64,000 nt of DNA, from the NCBI RefSeq assembly GCF_040370365.1, contig NZ_BAABWQ010000002.1, positions 992,001 through 1,056,000 of the forward strand, given 5' to 3'. The notes under the pieces are model-generated. The model did no database searches and was not told the DNA's origin. It saw only the letters and a program-made list of their open reading frames with translations. Below, piece after piece: positions 26,324-34,832 of the stretch. Each line of letters starts with the position of its first letter. Within the stretch, counting starts at the first letter, position 1. Position numbers and translations under genes: made by a program. Source of the stretch: Shimia sp040370365 (GTDB lineage Bacteria; Pseudomonadota; Alphaproteobacteria; Rhodobacterales; Rhodobacteraceae).

Positions 26324-27538
26324 ATGAGCCAGATCAAAATCCAGCGACTGGGCCTGCACGGTGATGGAATTGCCGACGGCCCACTGTATGCGCCTCTGAC
26401 CCTTCCCGATGAAATTGTGGAAGGTGATGTTGAGGGCAATACGCTGAAGAATATGCGTGTTTTGCAACCGTCCGAGCACCGTGTCAAAGCACCTTGTCGC
26501 CACTTCAAAGCCTGTGGGGGATGCTTGTTGCAGCACGCGTCAGATGGGTTTGTGGCCACTTGGAAAGTCGACGTTGTGCGGCAAGCTTTGGCCGCGCAAG
26601 GCTTGGAAAGCAACCTGTTGCCAATCATCACGTCGCCCAGCCAATCGCGCAGGCGTGCGGTTCTGTCCGCACGGCGCACAAAGAAAGGCGCATTGGTCGG
26701 ATTTCACGCGCGGGCTTCTGACATCATTGTGGATGTGCCAGATTGTCAACTTTTGCATCCCGACCTGATGCCGGCTTTGGAGATTGTCTCGGAGTTGAGC
26801 CAAATGGCGGGGTCACGCAAAGGCGCGTTGAGCGCAACCGTGACCTTGGCAGAAACCGGTCTGGATCTTGCTGTTTCAGGAGGCAAACCACTTGATGGCG
26901 CGTTGTTGGCGGGATTGGCTCAGCAGGCGGAGCGTTTTGGTTTGGCCCGCCTGACCTGGGACGGTGAAGTGGTCACGACGCGGATGACGCCATATCAGCT
27001 ATTTGGAGCCGCCCGGATTGTGCCACCACCGGGTGCCTTTTTGCAGGCGACAAAGGAGGGTGAACAAGCCCTCCTCGCAGCCGTTAAACGGGCTATATCA
27101 GGCGGAAAAATTGGCGTTGATCTCTTTGCTGGGTGTGGGACTTTCACGTTCCCGCTTGCAGAAAAATACCAGATGCATGGGATCGAAGGTGAGATATCGA
27201 TGGTCAGTGCATTGGATGCAGGCTGGCGTGGCTCCAGTGGTCTAAAACAAGTGACAAGTGAGAGGCGAGATCTGTTCCGAAACCCGGTGATTGCGGAAGA
27301 TCTACGTTATGATTTTGCCGTGATTGATCCGCCGCGGGCTGGTGCAGAAGCACAAATCTCTGAACTGGCAAAATCGCATGTTTCAGAGATCGCTTATGTG
27401 TCGTGTAACCCGGTGACCTTTGCGCGAGACGCCGCTGTGCTGGTGGCCTCCGGATATGTTTTGGAATGGGTTCAGACTGTGGATCAATTCCGTTGGTCGT
27501 CTCATGTGGAGTTGGCTTCAAGGTTTATTCGGAAATAG
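26324..27538 (+). CDS. class I SAM-dependent RNA m5U methyltransferase (TrmA/RlmD family)
   Basis: The 404-residue protein has a short TRAM-like N-terminus and then the iron-sulfur cysteine set CRHFKACGGCLLQH. The methyltransferase core has the SAM motif DLFAGCGTFTFPLA, an IDPPRAG motif and the catalytic-cysteine segment YVSCNPVTFARD. It should methylate uridine-C5 in rRNA or tRNA. Which RNA is modified cannot be told from this sequence. Confidence 0.92.
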   Translation: MSQIKIQRLGLHGDGIADGPLYAPLTLPDEIVEGDVEGNTLKNMRVLQPSEHRVKAPCRHFKACGGCLLQHASDGFVATWKVDVVRQALAAQGLESNLLPIITSPSQSRRRAVLSARRTKKGALVGFHARASDIIVDVPDCQLLHPDLMPALEIVSELSQMAGSRKGALSATVTLAETGLDLAVSGGKPLDGALLAGLAQQAERFGLARLTWDGEVVTTRMTPYQLFGAARIVPPPGAFLQATKEGEQALLAAVKRAISGGKIGVDLFAGCGTFTFPLAEKYQMHGIEGEISMVSALDAGWRGSSGLKQVTSERRDLFRNPVIAEDLRYDFAVIDPPRAGAEAQISELAKSHVSEIAYVSCNPVTFARDAAVLVASGYVLEWVQTVDQFRWSSHVELASRFIRK

Positions 27539-27629
27539 GGTGTATCACGCAGCCGTGAAAAGAAACGGCCTTGCAGTTCTGGTAGTTTGATTGCAGAGGC
27601 AGAAAAAACATACTTAAGAGGACCGCAGG

Positions 27630-28124
27630 ATGCGTCTTATTTCCGCGATGATGATTGCCGTTCTGGCGTTTGCGTTGGCAAGTTGTTCGAGCAAATTTAT
27701 CACCTACAATGGACCTGAAGTGACGCGTGTTGCGGTGTTTAAAGAGCGTCGGAAGATGTACTTGCTGCACCACGATCAAGTGCTTGAATCTTATGATATC
27801 GAGCTGGGTTTTGAACCACTTGGTCATAAGCAAATCGAGGGGGATGGTCGCACGCCTGAAGGTGACTATCTGGTCGATCGACGTAACCCCAACAGCGCAT
27901 TTTACCTATCAATTGGCATTTCTTATCCCAATGCAGCAGACCGGGCATATGCGGCGTCGATTGGGAAATCGCCCGGCGGTGATATCTTTATCCATGGGCG
28001 TCCCAAAGCGTTTCGGAACGGCGAAGACGATTGGACCGCGGGCTGCATTGCGGTGACCGATAAGGAAATGCGTGATATCTATGCCATGGTAAACAACGGA
28101 ACCGTGGTGTCTATCTATCCTTAG
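27630..28124 (+). CDS. L,D-transpeptidase family lipoprotein (YkuD domain)
   Basis: The 164-residue protein has a lipoprotein signal ending in LASC (lipobox Cys19). The YkuD core has the invariant HGRP and the catalytic TAGCIAVTDKEM. Such periplasmic enzymes cross-link peptidoglycan or attach proteins to it. Its stop overlaps the convergent CAP lipoprotein gene by 4 bp. A second L,D-transpeptidase gene lies about 0.7 kb downstream. Confidence 0.9.
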   Translation: MRLISAMMIAVLAFALASCSSKFITYNGPEVTRVAVFKERRKMYLLHHDQVLESYDIELGFEPLGHKQIEGDGRTPEGDYLVDRRNPNSAFYLSIGISYPNAADRAYAASIGKSPGGDIFIHGRPKAFRNGEDDWTAGCIAVTDKEMRDIYAMVNNGTVVSIYP

Positions 28125-28636
28125 AGCCCGGCGAATACGGTGTCAGGCTGACGTCCCATGACCATTGTCCACCAGATTTTACCGTTGTCCTCTTGGAACC
28201 AAGCAAATCCCATGTCTTGGGCTTTTGGGTCGAGGATAACGGCACGGGTGTCGTCTTGTTGCATCCAAGCTGCGAGGGTTTCAACTTCACTTTCATAAGT
28301 TTCGCTGATGGTTTCTCCCGTTAAACTCCCCGTATACCCAACGCGGGAAACACGATCCAAGGGAGAGGAACCGTCAGAGCCAAAATGCCAAGGACGGTTC
28401 TGCAGCGCCATATCGCGGGCGTGCGTGGCTGCTGCTGCATTGAGTTGCGCATTCAGTTCGACCGCTGGCGCTCCGGAGGCTTGTCGCAACGCGTTGATGG
28501 AATCAAGCACGCGAAACTGAACACGTGACGTGTTGCCTGAAGAAATCTTGTACTGGCGCGCACCCGACGACCCAGTCCCGGGTCCACATGCCGTCAAACC
28601 AAGAGCTGCCACCAACAAAAGAGCAATTACACGCAT
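28121..28636 (-). CDS. CAP-domain (SCP/PR-1-like) lipoprotein
   Basis: The 171-residue protein has a lipoprotein signal (ALGLTAC) and a CAP fold: INALRQASGAPAVELNAQLNAAAATHARDMA, then NRPWHFGSDG and the C-terminal KAQDMGFAWFQ...WWTMVMG. CAP proteins are exported; bacterial roles are mostly unknown. The start is placed at the ATG directly before the hydrophobic segment. It is convergent with and divergent from the two L,D-transpeptidase genes, suggesting a cell-envelope role. Confidence 0.87.
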   Translation of the reverse strand: MRVIALLLVAALGLTACGPGTGSSGARQYKISSGNTSRVQFRVLDSINALRQASGAPAVELNAQLNAAAATHARDMALQNRPWHFGSDGSSPLDRVSRVGYTGSLTGETISETYESEVETLAAWMQQDDTRAVILDPKAQDMGFAWFQEDNGKIWWTMVMGRQPDTVFAGL

Positions 28637-28802
28637 TGTGATCCTGTCCACCAAAATTTAATGACACACTCCTACCTGCGCAAAGTTGCCGTGAAAACCC
28701 ACATCGGCGTGACATCGCTCTTTGACAATTGATTGAATTGCGACTGAGGCATTCCCGCCATATGCTGGCGACAACTTTAAGTCTGAGTTTCTGGAGAAGA
28801 AC

Positions 28803-29399
28803 ATGACTGCAAATCGGTCCAACAGATTTGGCCGCCGGGCATTCTTGGCAAGCGGTGCTGCCTTTTTGAGCACGCCTGCGATTGCGCAAACGGAGCCGGG
28901 CACCACCGAAGTAGAACGCGATCTGGATGAGCGTGTAGTGCGCAATATTTCCAGTTTCCGTTCGCTGGATTGGGCCCCCTATTTTAGTAACCTTAACAAC
29001 GGCGCTGTGTTGGTGGATGTCACCTCACGTGCGCTGCACTATTGGTCAGAGGATGAGTCAGTGTACAAATTGTACCCGACGTCCGTACCTTTGACGGAGG
29101 ACCTCACACGGCTCGGGCGCACCAAAGTCGTACGCAAAGTTGAGGGTCCAAGCTGGCGTCCAACACCGTCTATGCAGAAACGCAATCCGGAATGGCCTGA
29201 TTATGTTGGCCCGGGTCCCGATAACCCATTGGGCACACATGCTCTTTACTTGAGTTGGACCTACTACCGTATTCACGGAACTCATGATACGCGCAAGATA
29301 GGGCGCCGGTCCTCAAACGGCTGCATTGGATTGTACAATGAGCACATTGCCGAGTTGTTTTCATTGACAAAAGTCGGCACACAAGTGTTGCTAATTTGA
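28803..29399 (+). CDS. Tat-exported L,D-transpeptidase (ErfK/YbiS-like)
   Basis: The 198-residue protein has a twin-arginine signal (FGRRAFLASGAAFLSTPAIAQ) and the YkuD catalytic region YRIHGTHDTRKIGRRSSNGCIGLYNEHI. The conserved HGT, SSNGCIG and C-terminal LF...GTxVLI elements match the ErfK/YbiS group that forms 3-3 crosslinks or anchors lipoproteins. It is divergent from the CAP lipoprotein gene. Confidence 0.92.
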   Translation: MTANRSNRFGRRAFLASGAAFLSTPAIAQTEPGTTEVERDLDERVVRNISSFRSLDWAPYFSNLNNGAVLVDVTSRALHYWSEDESVYKLYPTSVPLTEDLTRLGRTKVVRKVEGPSWRPTPSMQKRNPEWPDYVGPGPDNPLGTHALYLSWTYYRIHGTHDTRKIGRRSSNGCIGLYNEHIAELFSLTKVGTQVLLI

Positions 29400-29546
29400 C
29401 GACATTTTGTCTCTGGTAGGCGCGGAACAGCATTCTTGTGTTTGCAAACACTCAGATTTGCTGTTTAGACGGGTACTACGAGGTAAGTCTTGGGTGCTTG
29501 TCATCGCCCTCATTGTAATGGTGGCAAGCGAATTCTGGAGGATACT

Positions 29547-29729
29547 ATGAAGAAACTCGTTCTCGCTGCTGCTCTGACTGCTGCCGCTTCCACTGCATTT
29601 GCTGGCTCCATGGCCGATCCGGTTGTTGAACCTGTAGTGATTGAAGAAGAAGCTGGAAGCTCCGCAAGCGGTGTTTGGATTCCGCTGCTGCTGCTGGTTA
29701 TTGCTGCAGCTGCTGCTTCCGCAAGCTAA
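29547..29729 (+). CDS. small exported/membrane protein of 60 residues
   Basis: A signal peptide (MKKLVLAAALTAAASTAFAG) is followed by an acidic stretch (DPVVEPVVIEEEAGS), a C-terminal hydrophobic helix (WIPLLLLVIAAAAAS) and a few small residues. ATG follows TGGAGG with good spacing, and a strong terminator lies 21 bp after the stop, so it is a complete gene. I do not recognise the family. It converges on hemH. Confidence 0.75.
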   Translation: MKKLVLAAALTAAASTAFAGSMADPVVEPVVIEEEAGSSASGVWIPLLLLVIAAAAASAS

Positions 29730-29750
29730 AACGAACAACGTTTAAAATTC

Positions 29751-29779
29751 AAAAAGGCGGGGTAGTACCCCGCCTTTTT
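29751..29779. terminator. strong bidirectional terminator between the small-protein gene and hemH
   Basis: A perfect 12-bp stem (AAAAAGGCGGGG/CCCCGCCTTTTT) with a 5-nt loop. The A/T ends supply a T-tract on either strand, so it can serve the small gene (+) and hemH (-). Confidence 0.92.
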
Positions 29780-29817
29780 GTCGTTTCAGGGTTGAATTTC
29801 AAAGCACCGAAAAGGCT

Positions 29818-30870
29818 CTAGGACACCCATCCCCCCAAATTTTCGTCGATAATGTCACACAGAGCACCCACGTGTGCTTGATCTGCGTTCAAACATGGAA
29901 TGTAGAGAAAGTGTTCGCCTCCAGCGTGCTCAAAGCTCTCTTTGATCTCTTCGTTAATCTCTTCGAGCGTTTCAATGCAGTCCGCGGAAAATGCCGGCGC
30001 GATAACGGCAATACTTTTCTTTCCTTCTTCGGCGGCCACACGCGCGACCTCTTCCACCGTATAGGGTTGGAGCCAGTCCTCCGGACCAAACTGAGATTGA
30101 AACGTTGTCCGCAGCTCAGTGTCGTCCCATCCCAATCGCTCCTTCAGCAACCTCGTCGTTTTCTGGCACTGACAATGGTAAGGATCACCTTCCATCAGAT
30201 AGCGTTTTGGCATCCCGTGGTAAGAAACCACCAACAACTCTGGACGTTCGGGTTGCATGGCGTAAGACGCTTCAACAGACTGAGCCAAAGCTTCAATATA
30301 GGCAGGATGGTCGAAGTAGGCCGATACGGTGCGCGCAGCAGGTTGCCATTTTTCTTTCATGAGCGCGCGGAAAAATTGATCGTTGGCTGTCGCGGTGGTT
30401 GCGCCTGCGTATTGTGGATACAAGGGAAAAAACAGAATACGTTCGCAGCCTGCCGCCACCATTTCGCGGACTTTGGAAATTGTTGAAGGATTTCCATACC
30501 GCATACAAAAATCAACCATTACATGATCGCTGTGTCGCTCCGTAAGGGTCTCCGCGATTTTTGTGGTTTGCTCTTTGGTTATGACCATCAGAGGGCTTTC
30601 GCCGTTTTCTTTGTCCCAGATCGACTCATACGCTTTGCCGCTTGAGAAAGGGCGTTTTGTCAGAATGATGAGTTGTAAAAGCGGCTGCCATTTCCACGCC
30701 GGGTAATCGATGACTCGTTTGTCTGACAAAAATTCGTTCAGATATCGACGCATCGGCCAATAGCTGTAGTCGTCCGGCGTTCCAAGGTTGGCGAGCAGCA
30801 CGCCGGTCTTTCCGCGCGCGATTTTTGGGTGCTCCGTTGGAGCGTGGGGTGGGCGGGTCACTTGAGACAT
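29818..30870 (-). CDS. hemH: ferrochelatase
   Basis: The 350-residue enzyme inserts Fe2+ into protoporphyrin IX, the last step of protoheme synthesis. It has the N-terminal GVLLANLGTPD, the PLYPQYAGATT loop, the catalytic SYHGMPKRY region and FSADCIETLEEI, all hemH landmarks. It follows the methyltransferase gene by 22 bp on the same strand and ends in a strong terminator. Confidence 0.97.
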   Translation of the reverse strand: MSQVTRPPHAPTEHPKIARGKTGVLLANLGTPDDYSYWPMRRYLNEFLSDKRVIDYPAWKWQPLLQLIILTKRPFSSGKAYESIWDKENGESPLMVITKEQTTKIAETLTERHSDHVMVDFCMRYGNPSTISKVREMVAAGCERILFFPLYPQYAGATTATANDQFFRALMKEKWQPAARTVSAYFDHPAYIEALAQSVEASYAMQPERPELLVVSYHGMPKRYLMEGDPYHCQCQKTTRLLKERLGWDDTELRTTFQSQFGPEDWLQPYTVEEVARVAAEEGKKSIAVIAPAFSADCIETLEEINEEIKESFEHAGGEHFLYIPCLNADQAHVGALCDIIDENLGGWVS

Positions 30871-30892
30871 TTAGGGAGTCCGATTTGGCTGG

Positions 30893-31711
30893 TCACTTAG
30901 GGAGTTTAATTTCAGAAGCACCGAGCGCATCTGCGAGCCTATTTTGAGCAGAGCCGGGGCGCAGCGGTAGTTGTTGGCTATCATCCGGTGCCCAGGCTGT
31001 GAGAAAAATCAATTCGAAGGTTGCAGGAATACGTCCGCGTTCCATGAACGTCTCTACGTAGATTTCGCAACCTCGGATCAAAATAGATTTCGGTGTTGGC
31101 GTTTTTATCCGGTCTCGTAAGGCATTGTTTTCACCCATGAGACGCAAATCGTTCATCAGCGACCAAGGTGTTTCATAGGTCACTTTTTGCGGGACGGAAT
31201 CTGCGACAGGTAAGGCTAGGCCAGAGCGTTGTAGTAGCGCACCCAATTCCCGGATCTCTGCCATCGGCGCTATACGTGGAGACAGGCCGCCAGAAATCTC
31301 AATTTCGGCTTGTGCGAGGGATGCGCGCAATTCGCTGAGCGTTTGTCCTCCGAAACACACTGCTAGAAACAACCCATCATCTTTTAAAGCTCTGCGACAT
31401 TGAATAATTTGCCCAACGGGGTCATCCGCCCAATGTAGACCCATGGCATGGATCACCAAATCATGGGTGCCGTCTTTCAGGTCCAACACATCCGTATCAG
31501 GAACAAGAGTTGGATTTGGGACGCAACTTGCCCAAACATCAGGAAACCCCGTTACAATGGCTGGGCTTGTAAACTCCCTGTTAACCATGCTGAGGCGATC
31601 CTGAATCTCGTCTATCGCCGCGTGGTGTAAGAACATGCCGGATGTTTGATCGGCACGCGCTCGGTTGCGATCCAATGTTGTTCTGTCAGTTAGTTGAGGG
31701 TTATTTTGCAT
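30893..31711 (-). CDS. SAM-dependent methyltransferase family protein, NDUFAF5-like
   Basis: The 272-residue protein starts with an MQNNPQLTDRTTLDRNRARA region and has the methyltransferase-fold segment LVIHAMGLHWADDPVGQI, then CRRALKDDGLFLAVCFGG. The N-terminal pattern and LHWxxDP are those of the NDUFAF5/BioC-like group; NDUFAF5 itself hydroxylates an arginine of complex I. A clear glycine-rich SAM loop is weak here. It is upstream of hemH in the same operon and divergent from comF. Confidence 0.75.
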   Translation of the reverse strand: MQNNPQLTDRTTLDRNRARADQTSGMFLHHAAIDEIQDRLSMVNREFTSPAIVTGFPDVWASCVPNPTLVPDTDVLDLKDGTHDLVIHAMGLHWADDPVGQIIQCRRALKDDGLFLAVCFGGQTLSELRASLAQAEIEISGGLSPRIAPMAEIRELGALLQRSGLALPVADSVPQKVTYETPWSLMNDLRLMGENNALRDRIKTPTPKSILIRGCEIYVETFMERGRIPATFELIFLTAWAPDDSQQLPLRPGSAQNRLADALGASEIKLPK

Positions 31712-31729
31712 AGCGCAGACAATAGGCCT

Positions 31730-32458
31730 GTGAAGGGTAAGATTCAAACAGCGTTGCAGCTTTTGTTTCCGCCCAGATGTGTGGCTTGCGGTGTCATGGT
31801 CGAAAGTGATTTTGGACTATGCGCGGCGTGTTGGGCAGAGGTGGAGTTTCTGGGGTCAGAGGTCTGCAACACATGTGGGAGACCAATGGCTGGAGGAGAT
31901 GCGCAAGCCGGTGTGGTTTGTGATGAGTGTCTGGTCGAGACACCGCCTTGGAGCAAGGGGCGATCAGCATTTAGGTATACCGCAGCGGGACGAGATCTGG
32001 TCTTGGCGCTGAAGCATGGAGATCGAACTGACATCTCTTTGCCTGCCGCAAAATGGTTGGCACAGGCGGCCAAACCGTTACTCACGCAAGACGTTCTGAT
32101 TGCCCCTGTTCCGCTACATCGACTCCGTCTGTTAAAGCGGAGATACAATCAAGCTGCATTGATGTCCCAAGCTTTGGCTGCAATGCTAGGTGCGCGCTAT
32201 TGTCCCGACTTGTTGCTCAGAATCGGCGCCCGCGGCAGTTTGGAAGGTCTTGGGGCGAAAGAGCGCTATGCAAAACTTAACAATGCCATTGTGCCGAATC
32301 CCAAATGGAGCACTTTGTTGGGTGGCGCAAACGTGCTTCTTGTGGATGATGTATTGACAAGTGGTGCGACGCTGAAAGCGGCAACAAGGGCTTGTTTACA
32401 TGGAAATGCCAAAGATGTGTGTGTGGTGACACTGGCACGCGTTGCAAAGGGCACCTAA
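31730..32458 (+). CDS. comF: ComF family phosphoribosyltransferase-like protein
   Basis: The 242-residue protein has an N-terminal zinc-ribbon region with Cys pairs (CVAC, CAAC, CNTC, CDEC). A phosphoribosyltransferase fold follows, ending in the PRPP loop VLLVDDVLTSGATLKAA. ComF proteins are linked to DNA uptake in competent bacteria, though the biochemical role is unclear. No ATG fits at the start; GTG 31730 is chosen, and TTG 31694 would overlap the divergent gene's start. Confidence 0.87.
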   Translation: MKGKIQTALQLLFPPRCVACGVMVESDFGLCAACWAEVEFLGSEVCNTCGRPMAGGDAQAGVVCDECLVETPPWSKGRSAFRYTAAGRDLVLALKHGDRTDISLPAAKWLAQAAKPLLTQDVLIAPVPLHRLRLLKRRYNQAALMSQALAAMLGARYCPDLLLRIGARGSLEGLGAKERYAKLNNAIVPNPKWSTLLGGANVLLVDDVLTSGATLKAATRACLHGNAKDVCVVTLARVAKGT

Positions 32459-32496
32459 ATGCCTGACAAATGTTGCAAGAACGCAAAGGATACAAC

Positions 32497-32754
32497 ATGC
32501 AGCCTGTCGAAATTTACACCAGCCCTCTGTGCGGATTTTGTCATGCCGCCAAGCGCCTTTTGAATCAGAAAGACGTGTCGTTTACCGAAATCGACGTTTT
32601 TCAGGACCCCAACCGCAAACCAGAGATGATCACGCGGGCAAACGGCGGGCGAACTGTGCCTCAGATTTTTATTGGCGATACACACGTTGGCGGTTGTGAC
32701 GATCTTTACGCTTTGGAGCGAGCAGGGAAGCTAGATTCGCTCTTGGCAGCGTGA
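32497..32754 (+). CDS. grxC: glutaredoxin 3
   Basis: The 85-residue protein has a glutaredoxin fold with active site CGFC in YTSPLCGFCHAAKRLL, then the cis-Pro segment RTVPQIFIGDTHVGGCDDLYAL, as in GrxC. The usual dithiol site is CPYC, so the second and third residues differ. It reduces disulfides and glutathionylated proteins using glutathione. AAAGGA precedes the ATG. It lies 7 bp before the nitrilase gene. Confidence 0.92.
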   Translation: MQPVEIYTSPLCGFCHAAKRLLNQKDVSFTEIDVFQDPNRKPEMITRANGGRTVPQIFIGDTHVGGCDDLYALERAGKLDSLLAA

Positions 32755-32761
32755 CCTGAAC

Positions 32762-33592
32762 ATGCGCGTCGCTCTTCTTCAAATGACCTCTTCGGATAGC
32801 CCCAAGGACAATTTGGCGCAGGCCTCCAAGATGTTGCGGGAGGCAAAGTCGCGCGGCGCGGACTTTGCCTTTTTGCCAGAGGTTATGAATTGTCTTTCTA
32901 CCAGTAGAAAGCAGCAAAGCGACGTTCTACAACATGAGGGTGAGGACGACACGCTCTTGTCCCTCCAAAAACTAAGCTCTGAGCTTTCGATTTGGCTGCT
33001 GATTGGCAGCCTGGGACTTAAGACAGACGACCCCGATGCGAGATTTGCGAACAGATCCTTTGTGATCTCAGACACCGGAGAAATCGTCGCGCGCTATGAT
33101 AAGATCCACATGTTCGATGTTGACGTCACGCCGGAAGAAACTTACCGGGAGTCTGATGGCTATCGACCAGGTGAAGAAGCTGTGGTGGCAGAGACCCCGT
33201 TTGGCAAAATCGGCATGACAGTGTGTTATGATGTCCGCTTTGCCAAACTGCAGCGCGCCTTGGCGCAGGCGGGCGCTGAGATTTTAACAGTCCCTGCGGC
33301 TTTCTCACACGTCACAGGTGCTGCGCATTGGGAAGTGCTTCTGCGCGCGCGCGCCATTGAGACAGGATGCTTTGTGATCGCGCCTGCGCAAACAGGTGTT
33401 CACTCAAGTAGTCGCGGCCACTCCCGTCGCACACATGGGCATTCTATGGTTGTCAGTCCTTGGGGAGAGATTCTTGCTGATGCGGGTGTGAGTGTTGGTG
33501 TGACGCTTGTTGATGTCGATTTGTCTTTGGTCCACAAAGCGCGCAGGCAAGTGCCATCACTGCAACACGATCGAGAGTTTAGCGGGCCTTAA
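32762..33592 (+). CDS. carbon-nitrogen hydrolase, Nit1/Nit2-like amidase
   Basis: The 276-residue nitrilase-superfamily protein shows the full catalytic triad Glu40 (FLPEVMN), Lys114 (YDKIHMFD) and Cys155 (VCYDVRF). The KIHMFDVD and GHSMVVSPWGEIL segments match the Nit subgroup, which repairs deaminated glutathione. That role fits the glutaredoxin neighbour 7 bp upstream. The stop of this gene touches the start of marR with no gap. Confidence 0.88.
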   Translation: MRVALLQMTSSDSPKDNLAQASKMLREAKSRGADFAFLPEVMNCLSTSRKQQSDVLQHEGEDDTLLSLQKLSSELSIWLLIGSLGLKTDDPDARFANRSFVISDTGEIVARYDKIHMFDVDVTPEETYRESDGYRPGEEAVVAETPFGKIGMTVCYDVRFAKLQRALAQAGAEILTVPAAFSHVTGAAHWEVLLRARAIETGCFVIAPAQTGVHSSSRGHSRRTHGHSMVVSPWGEILADAGVSVGVTLVDVDLSLVHKARRQVPSLQHDREFSGP

Positions 33593-34033
33593 ATGAACGA
33601 AACGAGCGGATTGGCCATTACATTGTTTGGCGAGATTCTAATGGTGGATCAGCTTGCCAGATCCCGGTTGTCGAAGGTGTTGCCTAAGGGCATGGAGTTG
33701 TCGCATTTTTCTGTTCTAAACCACCTAGACCGCTCAAATATTGAACGCAGCCCTGCGCAACTGGCTAAGACTTTTCATTTAACACGCGGAGCTATGACCA
33801 ATACGTTGCACAAACTTGAGATTGCAGGATACGTACATATCCGCCCGGACTGGGACGACGCGCGCCGGAAAATGGTTGCTATTAGTCCGGCTGGTCGACA
33901 AGCGCGGCATGCCGCGCTCGCCTGTATGGCGCCAATCATCAACGACATGGTGAGCAAACTTGGAGACGACCGCGTTCGTGCAGCCCTCCCCATTTTGCGT
34001 GAATTGCGGTTGAAACTAGAAGAACATGGCTAG
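33593..34033 (+). CDS. MarR-family transcriptional regulator
   Basis: The 146-residue protein has a winged helix: SPAQLAKTFHLTRGAMTNTLHKLEIAGYV, then the wing IRPDWDDARRKMVAISPAGR. MarR proteins are dimeric repressors released by small ligands or oxidation. It is the last gene of the comF-grxC-nitrilase-marR run. The target is unknown, and no clear operator palindrome was seen nearby. Confidence 0.9.
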   Translation: MNETSGLAITLFGEILMVDQLARSRLSKVLPKGMELSHFSVLNHLDRSNIERSPAQLAKTFHLTRGAMTNTLHKLEIAGYVHIRPDWDDARRKMVAISPAGRQARHAALACMAPIINDMVSKLGDDRVRAALPILRELRLKLEEHG

Positions 34034-34039
34034 GCTCAT

Positions 34040-34783
34040 TTAGCGTTTTATGCTCGCGGTTACGTAGTTCACACTTAGGTCACGGTCTGAGATGGACCAA
34101 CGCCAACTAAGTGGGTTGAACACAAAGCCTTTGCGATCAACGGGAGCAAGACCGGACTGTTCGATCAATGCAAATAGCTCATCGGGCGTAATGAATTTGT
34201 TCCATTCATGTGTGCCTTTGGGCAACCAACGCATCACAAACTCTGCCCCAACGATGGCCATCGCGAAGCTCTTGGCGTTGCGATTTATGGTTGAGCACAA
34301 ATGTAGACCACCGGGTTTGAGCAATTTCTGGCAGGCTGTCATGTAGCTTAGTGGGTCGGCCACGTGCTCGATAACTTCCATGTTTAGAACAATGTCAAAT
34401 TGCTCACCCGCTTCTGAAAGTGATTCTGCTGTACAGTGCCGATAGTCAATTTTAAGGCCAGATTGTGCCGCATGTACGCGGGCGACGGGTAAGTTTCCCG
34501 CCGCTGCATCAGCTCCGATCACATCAGCGCCTAGACGCGCCATTGGCTCAGACAATAGGCCCCCGCCACAGCCAATATCAAGCAGTCTCAAACCTTCAAA
34601 TGGGCGCGGCATTGAAAGGTCGCGATTGAACTCTGCCGCAATCTGAGACGTAATGTAGTCAAGACGACAGGGATTGAGCATGTGAAGTGGCTTAAATTTA
34701 CCATTTGGGTCCCACCACTCTGCCGCCATAGCCTCGAACTTGGCCACTTCGGCAGGGTCTACCGTGGTATTGGTGGCTTGCAT
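34040..34783 (-). CDS. ubiG: ubiquinone biosynthesis O-methyltransferase
   Basis: The 247-residue protein has the UbiG N-terminal pattern FEAMAAEWWDPNGKFKPLHMLNPCRLDYI and SAM motif I LLDIGCGGGLLSEPMARLGADV, then VLNMEVIEHVADP. It performs both O-methylations of ubiquinone synthesis. The ATG at 34783 has GGAGAG upstream, and earlier in-frame starts are rejected. It is divergent from the aminopeptidase gene, whose start is only 50 bp away. Confidence 0.96.
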   Translation of the reverse strand: MQATNTTVDPAEVAKFEAMAAEWWDPNGKFKPLHMLNPCRLDYITSQIAAEFNRDLSMPRPFEGLRLLDIGCGGGLLSEPMARLGADVIGADAAAGNLPVARVHAAQSGLKIDYRHCTAESLSEAGEQFDIVLNMEVIEHVADPLSYMTACQKLLKPGGLHLCSTINRNAKSFAMAIVGAEFVMRWLPKGTHEWNKFITPDELFALIEQSGLAPVDRKGFVFNPLSWRWSISDRDLSVNYVTASIKR

Positions 34784-34832
34784 TTTAATCTCTCCATGCT
34801 CATTTGGGCGTCGCAACCAGTATAGGTCGGAC

